Positions 19,351 to 28,989 of a DNA stretch of 64,000 bases are shown here, piece after piece. Numbering within the stretch: the stretch's first letter is position 1; every line of letters begins with the position of its first letter. The translations under genes and the position numbers were made by a program. Source of the stretch: Denitrificimonas caeni DSM 24390 (GTDB lineage Bacteria > Pseudomonadota > Gammaproteobacteria > Pseudomonadales > Pseudomonadaceae); assembly GCF_000421765.1 (NCBI RefSeq), contig NZ_ATXQ01000007.1, positions 62,001 to 126,000 of the forward strand. Reading direction: 5' to 3'. The notes under the pieces are model-generated. The model saw only the letters and a program-made list of their open reading frames with translations. It was not told the DNA's origin and searched no databases.

Positions 19351-19850
19351 CCAGCACCTTATCCCTTGAGCAACAACAGCAACTACGCCGCCTCTTAGAA
19401 AATGGCTTGCCGCTGACCTCGCGTCCTTATCAGGCTTTCGCTGAGCAGATTAACAGCACTGAACAGGCCGTGATCGAGCATGTCAAAGATTTAGACCAAC
19501 AAGGTTTATTTCGCCGTTTTGGCATCGTCGTTAAACACCGTGCATTAGGCATTAATGCCAACGTGATGTTGGTGATGGATATTGAAGACGAGCGCGTGCA
19601 TCAAATCGGTGAAGCGCTAGGTGAAGCTCCGGGCGTAAACCTGTGCTATCGACGCCCACGTCGTCCGGGCTGGCCTTACAATCTATTTTGTATGGTGCAT
19701 GGCCGTGACCGTCAAGCTGTCGAAGCACATGTAATCGAATTGTTAGCACAACATAATTTACAACAACGTCCGCATCACTTGCTGTTTAGCACCCATGCTT
19801 TCAAACAGCGCGGCGGCCGCTACAATCAAAATAAAACGGGGACAGTCTAG
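19347..19850 (+). CDS. nirL: NirL, siroheme decarboxylase subunit (AsnC/Lrp-like)
   Basis: This 167-residue paralogue of NirD is a subunit of siroheme decarboxylase. It has the helix-turn-helix-like N-terminus (residues about 10-55) with SRPYQAFAEQI, and a C-terminal VNLCYRRPRRPGWPYNLFCMVHG segment typical of the NirL/NirH branch. It starts at ATG 19347 inside the nirD stop and ends at a TAG whose G is the first base of the GTG start of nirG, so all three are translationally coupled. Confidence 0.93.
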   Translation: MTSTLSLEQQQQLRRLLENGLPLTSRPYQAFAEQINSTEQAVIEHVKDLDQQGLFRRFGIVVKHRALGINANVMLVMDIEDERVHQIGEALGEAPGVNLCYRRPRRPGWPYNLFCMVHGRDRQAVEAHVIELLAQHNLQQRPHHLLFSTHAFKQRGGRYNQNKTGTV

Positions 19851-20293
19851 TGGATGAATTTGATCGTCGCCTACTCAATCGCTTACAACAGGGTTTGCCA
19901 TTGGTGCGTGACCCTTGGGGCGAACTCGCCACAGAACTCGACTGCAGCGCCGAACGCATTCGTCAGCGCCTGCAAGAATTACTGGATGACGGCACCTTAA
20001 CCCGTTTTGGCCCGATGTTTGATATCGAGCAACTGGGCGGCGCTTTCACTTTAGCGGCGATGACAGTACCTGAAGAGCGCTTTGATGAGGTCACCGCACT
20101 GCTCAACGATATTCCTGCCGTAGCGCACAATTACCGCCGTGAACATGCCTTTAATATGTGGTTTGTCTTGGCTTGCCCAACGCCCGAAGGTATTACCCAG
20201 AGCATTGCTGAAATTGAAGCACTGACCGGTTTGCCGGTGCTCAACTTACCTAAGGAGAAGACCTATCATGTCGGCCTCCACTTCCCGCTCTGA
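19850..20293 (+). CDS. nirG: NirG, siroheme decarboxylase subunit (AsnC/Lrp-like)
   Basis: This 147-residue siroheme decarboxylase subunit belongs to the NirD/NirG branch; its HNYRREHAFNMWFVLACP segment parallels the NirD HNYLREHDWNLWFVL. The start is GTG 19850, sharing one base with the nirL stop. Its last 26 bases overlap the nirH start. The family retains a DNA-binding-like fold but is enzymatic rather than regulatory. Confidence 0.92.
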   Translation: MDEFDRRLLNRLQQGLPLVRDPWGELATELDCSAERIRQRLQELLDDGTLTRFGPMFDIEQLGGAFTLAAMTVPEERFDEVTALLNDIPAVAHNYRREHAFNMWFVLACPTPEGITQSIAEIEALTGLPVLNLPKEKTYHVGLHFPL

Positions 20294-20777
20294 TCAAGAA
20301 CTTGCACAACAGCTGATCACCCTGACCGAAGCCGGTATGCCTTTAGTGGCTGACCCTTGGGCATGGATGGCTGAACGGATGCAGCTCAGCGTTGATGATA
20401 CCCTGGCCTTACTGCAGCGCTTGCAAGACAGCGGCGCGATTCGTCGCATTGCGGCGGTGCCCAATCATTATCGTCTCGGTTATACCTTCAACGGCATGAC
20501 AGTGTGGGATGTGGATGATGCGCATATCGACCGCTTAGGCCAGATCGTTGGCAACCTCCACTTTGTCAGCCATTGTTACCGTCGCCCGCGTTTAGAAGGC
20601 TGGCGCTACAACTTATTTGCCATGGTGCATGGCATGAACGCTGAGCAAATTGAATACGAACGAAATCTTATTCGCGATCAACTCGGTGATGCTTGTCGCG
20701 CTGATACGATGCTGGTCAGTAGTCGCATTCTGAAGAAAACCGGTTTACGACTGGCCGCTCAGCGTCAGGAGAAGTAA
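20268..20777 (+). CDS. nirH: NirH, siroheme decarboxylase subunit (AsnC/Lrp-like)
   Basis: This 169-residue subunit pairs with NirG in the NirDLGH set. The CYRRPRLEGWRYNLFAMVHG stretch matches the NirL/NirH branch. ATG 20268 is preceded by AAGGAG, located inside the end of nirG. It is followed after two bases by nirJ. Four separate D, L, G, H genes, rather than fused forms, match P. aeruginosa. Confidence 0.93.
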   Translation: MSASTSRSDQELAQQLITLTEAGMPLVADPWAWMAERMQLSVDDTLALLQRLQDSGAIRRIAAVPNHYRLGYTFNGMTVWDVDDAHIDRLGQIVGNLHFVSHCYRRPRLEGWRYNLFAMVHGMNAEQIEYERNLIRDQLGDACRADTMLVSSRILKKTGLRLAAQRQEK

Positions 20778-20779
20778 GC

Positions 20780-21958
20780 ATGTTAAGAATTAGTACCTAT
20801 TTACGCGCCATTGCAGGACACAGCCCAGCACCACGCGCCGCCAAACCCGGTAGCACTCGCGCGCCAGTCGTCATCTGGAACGTCTTACGCCGCTGCAACC
20901 TGACCTGCAAACATTGTTATTCCACCTCTGCTGATATCGATTTTAAAGGCGAGCTGGACACTGCCGAAGCACTGGATGTGATTGATCAACTGCACGCGGC
21001 AGGGGTCAAAGTATTAGTGCTCAGTGGCGGTGAGCCATTGATGCGCCCCGATATTTTCCAATTGGCTGAGCGCGCCCGTCAGTACGGTTTTTATGTTGCC
21101 CTCTCGACCAACGGCACGCTAATCAACGAAAGCAATATTGAGCAAATCGCTGCTGCTGAGTTTGATTATGTCGGCATCAGCATTGATGGTTTGCCAGAAA
21201 TTCACGATGAGTTTAGACAAATGAAAGGTGGCTTTGCCGCCTCGATGCATGCCGTAGAACTCTGCCGTCAGCGTGATATTCGTGTCGGTCTGCGTACCAC
21301 TTTGACCATGCACAACCACATGCAGCTGCCTGCTTTACTTGAGCTGATGCGTGAATACGATGTGCAGAAATACTACTTATCACACCTTAATTACAGTGGT
21401 CGTGGTAAGCGCAGCAGCAAAATTGATGCGCACTGGCAAATGACCCGCGATGCGATGAATCAAATTTTTGATCGCGCCTGGGATGATGTCCAACAAGGCA
21501 TTGAAACCGATTTTGTCAGCGGCAATAACGATGCCGATGCGATTTTATTACTGCAGTGGGCTGAGCGTAATGTGCCGCAGCACTATGCACAAATGGAACA
21601 AATGCTGCGTGCTTGGGGCGGTAATGCTTCTGGCGCTGGCGTTGCTAACATTGATAACCTCGGTGACGTACACCCTGATACCTACTGGCAGCAACACACG
21701 CTTGGCAATGTACGCACACAAAGCTTCTCAGATATTTGGTTGAACAATCCGGATCCATTACTGCTGCAATTGCGCCAGCACCCACGTCAGGTCAAAGGCC
21801 GCTGCGGCGAATGTCAGTGGCTGAGCATCTGCAATGGTAATACTCGTACCCGCGCATGGGCTGGCGGTGATTTATGGGCAGAAGATCCAGGTTGTTACCT
21901 ATCAGATGAAGAAATAGGTGTCGCTGTCTTGCCAGAAATCAAATGTGTAGCGCTGTAG
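20780..21958 (+). CDS. nirJ: NirJ, radical SAM protein of heme d1 biosynthesis
   Basis: NirJ removes the propionate side chains of didecarboxysiroheme to install the oxo groups of heme d1. The 392-residue protein has the radical-SAM cluster motif C39-x3-C43-x2-C46 (CNLTCKHC), a GGEP motif (LSGGEPLMRPD), and a C-terminal SPASM-like region with CGECQWLSICNGN for an auxiliary iron-sulfur cluster. It starts at ATG 20780, two bases after nirH. It should be cytoplasmic. Confidence 0.95.
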   Translation: MLRISTYLRAIAGHSPAPRAAKPGSTRAPVVIWNVLRRCNLTCKHCYSTSADIDFKGELDTAEALDVIDQLHAAGVKVLVLSGGEPLMRPDIFQLAERARQYGFYVALSTNGTLINESNIEQIAAAEFDYVGISIDGLPEIHDEFRQMKGGFAASMHAVELCRQRDIRVGLRTTLTMHNHMQLPALLELMREYDVQKYYLSHLNYSGRGKRSSKIDAHWQMTRDAMNQIFDRAWDDVQQGIETDFVSGNNDADAILLLQWAERNVPQHYAQMEQMLRAWGGNASGAGVANIDNLGDVHPDTYWQQHTLGNVRTQSFSDIWLNNPDPLLLQLRQHPRQVKGRCGECQWLSICNGNTRTRAWAGGDLWAEDPGCYLSDEEIGVAVLPEIKCVAL

Positions 21959-22018
21959 GTTTGTCACACTTGCTGTGATGCCTTTATTACCGTGACCGAA
22001 CGTCACTTTGGAGCTGAC

Positions 22019-22855
22019 ATGGATCAGACATCTAACTTTCCCGCTGCACTGCAAGCTGCTTTCGCCCCTGGTGATGTAGCCTTAATTGGCGCAGGTCCCG
22101 GCGACCCAAGCCTGTTAACAATGCGTGCTTGGAGCTTATTACAACAAGCCGATGTGGTGGTCTATGACCGCCTTGTCAGCCCAGATTTACTTGCACTGAT
22201 ACCTCAGCGTTGCGCGCGGCGCTATGTCGGCAAATCCAGTGGACACCACAGTTTACCGCAAGAAGGTATCAACCAACTGCTCGCTGATTTAGCTCTACAA
22301 GGTTTACGTGTGGCGCGCCTGAAAGGCGGTGACCCTTTTATTTTTGGCCGTGGTTCAGAAGAGCTCGACTACCTGCTCAAGCTAAAGATTAACTGCCAAG
22401 TCGTTCCTGGAATCACCGCCGCATCAGGCTGCACGGCCTACGCGGGGATTCCGCTGACTCATCGTGGCGTAGCGCATTCTTGCGAATTCATCACCGGTCA
22501 TTTGCAAGAAGATGGCGCTCTGCACTTGCCGTGGAAAAGCCTGGCTAACCCTAAAAAAACCTTAGTGTTTTATATGGGTCTTGGCAGTCTTGAAGAAATC
22601 TCTAGCGAGCTGATTCAAGCAGGCTTAGCCGCAGATACTCCGGCAGCTTTAATTGGTAATGGCACCTATGCCAACCAGCAAGTGGTGCGTGGCACGCTTG
22701 CAGAGCTGCAAAACATGGCGGACAACGCTTACCTCACCCCGCCCACCTTAACCGTGGTGGGCAAAGTAGTTGCTTTGTTCAGTGAGCAGCAAATCAGTCA
22801 TCCGGCTCTTATCAGTCACGCTACATCCGAAGTTGAGGAAGCGCTATGCGTATAA
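22019..22855 (+). CDS. nirE: NirE, uroporphyrinogen-III C-methyltransferase
   Basis: NirE is the SAM-dependent methyltransferase converting uroporphyrinogen III to precorrin-2 at the entry to heme d1 synthesis. Conserved motifs are GAGPGDPSLLTMRAW, VVYDRLVS, the RLKGGDPFIFGRG segment and VVPGITAASG. I chose ATG 22019 (278 residues, close to the P. aeruginosa size) because GGAG lies 8 bases upstream; a GTG at 21992 would add nine residues. The end overlaps the nirN start by 10 bases. Confidence 0.95.
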   Translation: MDQTSNFPAALQAAFAPGDVALIGAGPGDPSLLTMRAWSLLQQADVVVYDRLVSPDLLALIPQRCARRYVGKSSGHHSLPQEGINQLLADLALQGLRVARLKGGDPFIFGRGSEELDYLLKLKINCQVVPGITAASGCTAYAGIPLTHRGVAHSCEFITGHLQEDGALHLPWKSLANPKKTLVFYMGLGSLEEISSELIQAGLAADTPAALIGNGTYANQQVVRGTLAELQNMADNAYLTPPTLTVVGKVVALFSEQQISHPALISHATSEVEEALCV

Positions 22856-24357
22856 GTATGGGTTTAAAACCTCTCGCCGCGCTCACTCTGCTCGGCATGG
22901 CGAGCGCTGCTGTAGCCACAGACAATATCGACTTTAGCGCCACGCAAAAGCTCTATGAAGAACATTGCACTGTCTGCCATGGCGCTCAACGCATTGGTGG
23001 TGCTGGCCCTGCACTGCTGCCGGAAAGTTTAGGACGGATTAAAAAGCCTGAAGCTAATAAGGCCATCAGCGAAGGACGTCCTGCCAGCCAAATGGCGGCT
23101 TACAAAGATATTCTCAGCCCTGCACAAATCGACAGCATGGTGGAGTATCTGTATACCCCTATTGAAAATCCACCAACCTGGGACGATGCCGATACCCGCG
23201 CCAGTCACCGCATGCTGGTGGATGCCAGCACTCTGTCTGAAACACCATTGCACCAAGCCGATCCACTAAATTTATTTGTCGTGGTTGAAGCCGGCACCCA
23301 CCATGTCACCATCTTAGACGGCGATAAGTTTGAGCCACTGACGCGCTTTCAATCGCACTTTGCTCTGCATGGCGGACCAAAATTCTCCCCAGACGGACGT
23401 TTTGTCTACTTTGCCTCACGGGATGGCTGGGTAACTAAATACGATTTATATAATTTCACCATGGTTGCTGAAACCCGCGTCGGCTTAAACACCCGTAACT
23501 TAGCGGTCAGCAATGATGGGCGCTGGGTACTGGCCGGTAACTACTTACCGGGCAACTTAGTTTTGCTCAATGCTGATGATTTAACTTTGGTAAAAAGCAT
23601 CCCAGTGATCGGTGAAGACGGCACCGCTTCACGCGTCAGCGCGGTGTATACCGCTCCACCGCGCGACAGCTTTATCGTCGCACTGAAAGACACTAAAGAA
23701 GCTTGGGAGCTGTCTTACGCTGGCACCCCTGACTTCACTCCACGACGTATTATTGCTCAAGACTTCTTAGATGATTTCTCCTTTACTCCAGATTATCGCT
23801 ACCTGTTAGCCACCTCGCGTAAAGCGCACGGCGGCCAAGTGATTGATCTCGATACCGGCAAATCCATCACGGATATTCCACTGCCCGGCATGCCACACCT
23901 GGGCTCAGGTATCTATTGGAAACGCAACGGTGAGTGGGTCTTTGCTACGCCTAATATCAGCAAAGGATTAATTTCTGTATTGGATCTCAAAACTTGGAAG
24001 CTGATTAAAGAAATCCCCACCGAAGGCCCTGGCTTCTTTATGCGCAGCCACATCAACTCCAAGTACGCATGGACTGATGTGTTCTTTGGCTCCAACCAAG
24101 AAGCGGTGCATTTAATTGATAAGCAGACACTGGAAATCGCTCACACGTTACGACCGATGCCCGGTAAAAACGCGGCGCACGTCGAATTTACCAACGACGG
24201 CAGCCACTTGATTCTCAGTGTTTGGGACACCGAAGGCGCACTGATCGTTTACGATGCGAAAACGCTGAAAGAAGTGAAACGTATCCCGATGAATAAGCCG
24301 TCTGGCAAATATAACGTCGGCAATAAAATTGAGTTCGCGGAAGGTACATCGCATTAA
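22846..24357 (+). CDS. nirN: NirN, cytochrome c / d1-type protein of heme d1 maturation
   Basis: NirN is a NirS paralogue that catalyses the final dehydrogenation to heme d1 and can hand it to NirS. The 503-residue precursor has a signal peptide ending at AVA (22-24), a cytochrome c domain with CTVCH (C41, C44, H45), and a d1-binding propeller including GMPHLGSGIYWKR. ATG 22846 lies within nirE behind GAGGAA. It is the last gene of the nir operon; a 14-bp-stem inverted repeat follows. Confidence 0.95.
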   Translation: MRISMGLKPLAALTLLGMASAAVATDNIDFSATQKLYEEHCTVCHGAQRIGGAGPALLPESLGRIKKPEANKAISEGRPASQMAAYKDILSPAQIDSMVEYLYTPIENPPTWDDADTRASHRMLVDASTLSETPLHQADPLNLFVVVEAGTHHVTILDGDKFEPLTRFQSHFALHGGPKFSPDGRFVYFASRDGWVTKYDLYNFTMVAETRVGLNTRNLAVSNDGRWVLAGNYLPGNLVLLNADDLTLVKSIPVIGEDGTASRVSAVYTAPPRDSFIVALKDTKEAWELSYAGTPDFTPRRIIAQDFLDDFSFTPDYRYLLATSRKAHGGQVIDLDTGKSITDIPLPGMPHLGSGIYWKRNGEWVFATPNISKGLISVLDLKTWKLIKEIPTEGPGFFMRSHINSKYAWTDVFFGSNQEAVHLIDKQTLEIAHTLRPMPGKNAAHVEFTNDGSHLILSVWDTEGALIVYDAKTLKEVKRIPMNKPSGKYNVGNKIEFAEGTSH

Positions 24358-24364
24358 TGCAAAG

Positions 24365-24397
24365 GGTCTTTATCGACTAGAACAGTCGATAAAGACC
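24365..24397 (+). terminator. Inverted repeat after the nir operon
   Basis: A perfect 14-bp stem (GGTCTTTATCGACT / AGTCGATAAAGACC) with a 5-base loop starts 8 bases after the nirN stop. No T-run follows, so it may be a processing or RNA-stabilising structure, or a terminator without a U-tract. Confidence 0.65.
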
Positions 24398-24513
24398 AAC
24401 TCTAGCAGACATGGTCAGCAACAATACAACGATAAAGCCTGAAGACATGTTTTTCATATACAGGGACGTCTCTGCATCACACCGCTGTTTAACCGCAGCA
24501 CTAGAGGCTCACT

Positions 24514-25611
24514 ATGTGGTTCAAGTGGAAGAAAAAAGCAATCCAATTACAGCAACAAAATACCGCACTACATGCTGAAATCTCTCAGCATCTTGAGCAT
24601 ATTCAACAACTTAAAGAAGCGTTTGCCAGCTCGCAAAATACGGCAGAAAACCATCAGCGCCAACTGCAGTTTAACCGTGGTGTCTCCAGTAATCTGATTC
24701 GTTTTGGCAGTTCAATTTCGCACCTTGGTGATTCTTTTGAATACCTCGCTGAGCAGATGGGGCGCAATCAACAGCATGCACAAGCGGTCGCTAGCGCCAC
24801 GGCAACGAACCAAGAAAACTTTAGCGAACTACAAAGCAAAGCCATTGAGATGGAAAGCGGTCTGCTAGAAACCACGGAAAAAATTGATACCCTTGCCGCC
24901 CACTCTCAAGAAATTAACGGCATCGTCGACCTCATCAGCGGCATCGCCAGTCAGACTAATTTATTAGCACTTAATGCCGCGATTGAAGCCGCTCGAGCGG
25001 GTGATGCTGGGCGAGGCTTTGCCGTAGTCGCCAGTGAAATTCGCCATCTGGCCGAACGTACCGCTTTAGCCACTAATGATATCGTGCATAAAATTAATGA
25101 AATCCAAACAGAAACCAAGCAAGCGCATGACTATATTCAAAGCCAAGGTCAGCTTGCACAAGGTTTTAGTGAAACGACACAACAAGCCGTGACAGCAATG
25201 CACAGCCTGCACTCATTAGCCAAGCGCATGCATAAAGAAATAGAGTTATCCGCATTGCGTGCAGGTATTGAGCTGGCCAATCTGGACGAATTGTCTCTGA
25301 AATTTATTGTTTATGAACACCTACTAAACTCTCAAACACAAGCCGTTCCACAATTGCCCTCTGATCATGAGTGCCGTTTTGGGCGCTGGTATTACAACGA
25401 CAGTAGCCGTGACTTGCATAAATTAGCCGAATTCCAGCGTATTGAACGTCCGCACAGCAGAGTGCACGAGCAAGGTCAACAGGCAATGCAAACGTATCAG
25501 CAAGGTGCATTAGAAGCAGCGGTACAGCATCTACAAAGTATGGAAGAGGCCAATCTTGAAGTGATGCAGGTGGTTACCGCAGTCCTTAAGCACTTTGAGC
25601 AGCAACACTAG
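24514..25611 (+). CDS. Soluble methyl-accepting chemotaxis protein with C-terminal CZB domain
   Basis: This 365-residue chemoreceptor has no membrane segment. An N-terminal coiled coil (residues about 5-55) leads into an MCP signalling hairpin, whose tip [20 protein letters not shown] lies at 144-163. The C-terminus is a chemoreceptor zinc-binding (CZB) domain with H269, the C287-R-F-G-R-W motif and H314-x3-H318, the expected Zn ligands. CZB domains in soluble receptors and cyclases sense zinc or oxidants such as hypochlorous acid. It follows the nir operon, which suggests but does not prove a link to redox or nitrogen-oxide sensing. No other chemotaxis gene is adjacent. Confidence 0.92.
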   Translation: MWFKWKKKAIQLQQQNTALHAEISQHLEHIQQLKEAFASSQNTAENHQRQLQFNRGVSSNLIRFGSSISHLGDSFEYLAEQMGRNQQHAQAVASATATNQENFSELQSKAIEMESGLLETTEKIDTLAAHSQEINGIVDLISGIASQTNLLALNAAIEAARAGDAGRGFAVVASEIRHLAERTALATNDIVHKINEIQTETKQAHDYIQSQGQLAQGFSETTQQAVTAMHSLHSLAKRMHKEIELSALRAGIELANLDELSLKFIVYEHLLNSQTQAVPQLPSDHECRFGRWYYNDSSRDLHKLAEFQRIERPHSRVHEQGQQAMQTYQQGALEAAVQHLQSMEEANLEVMQVVTAVLKHFEQQH

Positions 25612-25674
25612 CAGACTTGCGGTGACCGCTTGCGCGCGCCACACTGAGGGTCTTTCTTTGTAGAGAACGACCTG

Positions 25675-26586
25675 ATGATTGTTCGCCCACGTCGTGGTTT
25701 TTTACCCTTACTACTTACCTTACAAGGCTCCGTGCTACCCGCCGTGATGCCGCAAGTAATCTTAGTCGCGAGCCTCGCAGCAGCGGCTTTTGCGGTGCAT
25801 GAAATATTCCCTAACTACTTTCCCAACTACGGCTTGGCACCCTTCAGCATTTTAGGTCTAATGCTGTCGCTGCTACTGGGCTTTCGTAATAACGCCAGCT
25901 ATGCACGCTGGTGGGAAGCCCGTCAGCAGTTGGGTAGTTTACTGGTGGAATGTCGTGCTCTGGCACGCTTGAGCATGTCTTATCTGGTTGCCGCGCCGCA
26001 CATTCAGCAACGCTGCATGTTGCTCATTCGCGCCTTTAGCCGTGCACTTTTGTATGAGCTGCGCAGCCGTCCATTGCAAGGTGCGTTGGATGAACTGCTG
26101 GATGAGCAAACCTGCCAAGTTATTTATAACGCCAACAATCCTGCTGATCAGGTGTTGCGTTTACTCAGTTTAGAAATCGCCAAAGCCCAGCAACAAGGCC
26201 AGTTGGCCGATATTTTAGTCACCACCTTTGAAGCGCGCATCACCGCAATGACCGAGATTCAAGCGGCTTGCGAACGTTTGCATAACACGCCAATTCCTTT
26301 TGCCTATATGCTGCTGGTGCACCGTACTGCCTACTTATTTTGTTTTCTATTACCCTTCGGTTTAGTTGCCAGTGTCGGTATTTCCGCCCCCTTTATTAGC
26401 GCATTAGTTGCTTATGCGTTTTTTGGTTTAGATGCGCTCAGTGAAGAACTCGAAGAACCTTTCGGGGAGCGACCCAATCAGCTGCCGTTATTTGCCATTG
26501 AGCGCACCATAGAAATCAACGTCTTAGAAGCACAAGGCCTACCGACCCCAGAACCGCTTAAACCGCAGGGTTATTGGCTCAATTAG
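25675..26586 (+). CDS. Bestrophin-like (RFP-TM/UPF0187, YneE) membrane protein
   Basis: This 303-residue protein belongs to the bacterial bestrophin homologues, pentameric channels. Typical features are FSILGLMLSLLLGFRNNASYARWWEARQQ in the N-terminal third, two later hydrophobic helices around residues 215-255, and the C-terminal DALSEELEEPFG motif. It starts at ATG 25675. It stands alone between the chemoreceptor and the antiporter genes. Ion selectivity cannot be read from sequence; a characterised bacterial homologue conducts cations rather than chloride. Confidence 0.9.
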   Translation: MIVRPRRGFLPLLLTLQGSVLPAVMPQVILVASLAAAAFAVHEIFPNYFPNYGLAPFSILGLMLSLLLGFRNNASYARWWEARQQLGSLLVECRALARLSMSYLVAAPHIQQRCMLLIRAFSRALLYELRSRPLQGALDELLDEQTCQVIYNANNPADQVLRLLSLEIAKAQQQGQLADILVTTFEARITAMTEIQAACERLHNTPIPFAYMLLVHRTAYLFCFLLPFGLVASVGISAPFISALVAYAFFGLDALSEELEEPFGERPNQLPLFAIERTIEINVLEAQGLPTPEPLKPQGYWLN

Positions 26587-26674
26587 CAGTAACTTAAGCG
26601 CCGCTAAATAACACAATACCTGCAAGTATCTTTGCTAAAATGCGCAACGATATTCTCTCCGCCAAGGAACTGTT

Positions 26675-28225
26675 GTGATTGAAGCTGTATGGATTGTCTT
26701 TGCCTTTAGCTTAGGAATCGCTGTTCGCATGATCGGACTGCCGCCTTTGATTGGCTATTTGGCTGCAGGTTTTTCGATTGCGGCCTCAGCAGACTATCTG
26801 GGTTTAAGCGTCGACAGCACTTCAGCGCTGCAACATATTGCCCACCTTGGCGTGCTGCTACTGCTATTCACCGTCGGCCTTAAACTTAAAGTCAAAAGCT
26901 TAGTGCGTCCTGAAGTGATGGGCGGCGGCCTATTGCATTTCTTCATCAGTACAGTGGTGTTTACCCCGGCGTTTTTCTTATTTTTAGAGGTCAATTGGTA
27001 CACAGCGGTCATGCTGTCGATTGCCTTGTCCTTTTCCAGCACAGTGTTGGCCGCCAAAGTACTCGACGGCAAACGGGAACTGCGCGCTTTTCACGGCCGC
27101 GTCGCCATCGGTATTTTGGTGGTACAAGATTTAATCGCTTTATGTGTGATGAGTATTGCCAGCGGGCAAACACCTTCGATGTGGGCACTAGTGGTATTTG
27201 GCATACCCTTGCTGCGCCCGCTGATTTATCGCTTGGTTGATTACAGCGGCCACGAAGAGCTGTTGGTTTTATTGGGTTTACTGCTGGCATTAGTGGTCGG
27301 TGGTTATGGCTTTGAGCAGATTGGTTTAAGTTCAGAGCTCGGCGCCCTGGCCTTTGGCGCGCTACTCGCCAATCATCCACGCTCCAGTGAGTTATCCAAA
27401 GCACTCTGGAGTATTAAAGAAATCTTCTTAGTGGGTTTCTTCTTACAAATCGGTATTGGCGGCCTACCAGACCAGAATGCGGTTATTTTCGCCCTGATTA
27501 TGGCGGTCGCTTTACCGTTAAAAGGCGTGTTATTTTTTGCCTTGATGGTGCTCTTTAAGCTGCGCGCGCGCAGCGCCTTTTTAACCAGCTTAAGCCTAAC
27601 CAACTACAGTGAGTTTGGTTTGATTGTCGCCAGTATTGCCATTCCAGAGTGGATTATTCCGCTGGCGTTGACAGTGGCTTTTTCCTTTATCGTATCAGCA
27701 CAACTCAATCGTTTTGCCCATACTTTGTATGAAAAACTCAGTAAATATCTGATTTTAATGGAGCGCAAAGGCTTCCATCCCGATGAGCAACCGCTGTATA
27801 TCGAGGATGAAATTCTTATTGTCGGTATGGGTCGTACGGGTATGGCTTCTTATCAAGCCTTGCACGACAAAGGCTATTCTGTGCTCGGCATTGATTCGGA
27901 TCCAATCAAAATTGAGCAACAAATTCAGGACGGCATTCACAGCTTATTCGCTGATGCGGAAGACACTGTTTTCTGGAAGCGTTTGCATGCGCCACACTTA
28001 AAATATGTAATTCTAGCGGCCAATGATTTAGAGGCAAAAACTCTCGCTGCTCAAAAACTGCGCGAAACTGGTTTTAAAGGGTTTATTATCAGCCACTGTT
28101 TATACCCTGAACACGCCGATAGTATTCGCGCTGCTGGCGCTGACTTTATCCATAAAACCTTTTCCGAGACGGGTCTGAAACTGGCAGAACATGTGCTTGA
28201 ACACACTAAACTGCCAAGCGCTTAA
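26675..28225 (+). CDS. CPA2 family cation:proton antiporter with TrkA-N domain (KefB/KefC/YbaL type)
   Basis: This 516-residue protein has about 12 membrane helices of the Na+/H+ exchanger fold, followed from around residue 385 by a Rossmann RCK/TrkA-N domain (ILIVGMGRTGMASYQAL, then ADAEDTVFWKRL). KefC-like proteins mediate K+ efflux coupled to proton entry; YbaL-like members are uncharacterised. The start is GTG 26675 with AAGGAA upstream. It converges with the VIT1-like gene, with only 17 bases between the stops. Confidence 0.9.
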   Translation: MIEAVWIVFAFSLGIAVRMIGLPPLIGYLAAGFSIAASADYLGLSVDSTSALQHIAHLGVLLLLFTVGLKLKVKSLVRPEVMGGGLLHFFISTVVFTPAFFLFLEVNWYTAVMLSIALSFSSTVLAAKVLDGKRELRAFHGRVAIGILVVQDLIALCVMSIASGQTPSMWALVVFGIPLLRPLIYRLVDYSGHEELLVLLGLLLALVVGGYGFEQIGLSSELGALAFGALLANHPRSSELSKALWSIKEIFLVGFFLQIGIGGLPDQNAVIFALIMAVALPLKGVLFFALMVLFKLRARSAFLTSLSLTNYSEFGLIVASIAIPEWIIPLALTVAFSFIVSAQLNRFAHTLYEKLSKYLILMERKGFHPDEQPLYIEDEILIVGMGRTGMASYQALHDKGYSVLGIDSDPIKIEQQIQDGIHSLFADAEDTVFWKRLHAPHLKYVILAANDLEAKTLAAQKLRETGFKGFIISHCLYPEHADSIRAAGADFIHKTFSETGLKLAEHVLEHTKLPSA

Positions 28226-28242
28226 ACAATCCCACTCAGAAG

Positions 28243-28932
28243 CTAAACGGATACACCAAATAATGATCCGACCGCAGCGGTTAAGCCCATCGCCAACGCG
28301 CCCCAAAACGCCACTCGATAGGCACCTTTAGCGACACTGGCACCGCCCGCATAGGCAGCTAAACCACCAAGTAACATAAGAAAAAATAATGCACTAGCAG
28401 GGATGACGTAAAGTAAAAGCTGCGCAGGAAAAAGCAGCACCATCAGCAAGGGCAAAAAAGCACCCACTGAAAATGTCAGTGCCGATGATAGCGCTGCCTG
28501 CACGGGTCGGGCTTGCATCTCATCGGTTAACCCCAACTCATCGCGCGCATGTGCAGCCAATGCATCATGAGCAGTCAGTTGCACTGCGACTTGCTGAGCT
28601 AGCTCAGCATCCAATCCTCGCTCGCGATAAATACCCGCTAACTCAGCCAACTCATACTCTGGATCATCAGCTAATTCTCGACGCTCAATGGCTAAATCAG
28701 CGTGTTCAGTATCGGTTTGCGAGCTCACCGAGACATACTCTCCGGCGGCCATAGACATCGCTCCTGCCACTAAACCGGCAACGCCTGTCATCAGTATTGT
28801 TTGCGTTCCAGCACCGGCCGCGACTACGCCGAGCAATAAGCTGGCAGTAGACAGAATACCGTCATTGGCGCCCAAAACTGCAGCTCTTAGTAAACCAATG
28901 TGTTGAATTTTGTGGGTCTCTGGATGTGGCAT
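28243..28932 (-). CDS. VIT1/CCC1 family (nodulin-21-like) transporter
   Basis: This 229-residue protein belongs to the vacuolar iron transporter-like family, implicated in Fe2+ or Mn2+ export. The N-terminal LRAAVLGANDGILSTASLLLG and AGAMSMAAGEYVSVSSQ are hallmark segments. A hydrophilic acidic stretch (about residues 78-140) probably holds the metal-binding region, followed by three hydrophobic helices. It starts at ATG 28932. The bacterial role is inferred from family membership only. Confidence 0.9.
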   Translation of the reverse strand: MPHPETHKIQHIGLLRAAVLGANDGILSTASLLLGVVAAGAGTQTILMTGVAGLVAGAMSMAAGEYVSVSSQTDTEHADLAIERRELADDPEYELAELAGIYRERGLDAELAQQVAVQLTAHDALAAHARDELGLTDEMQARPVQAALSSALTFSVGAFLPLLMVLLFPAQLLLYVIPASALFFLMLLGGLAAYAGGASVAKGAYRVAFWGALAMGLTAAVGSLFGVSV

Positions 28933-28989
28933 ACCTAGCTCTTCTCAATAATCAATGCGTTGATATTTAACCTGCTGTTATCAGATCAC

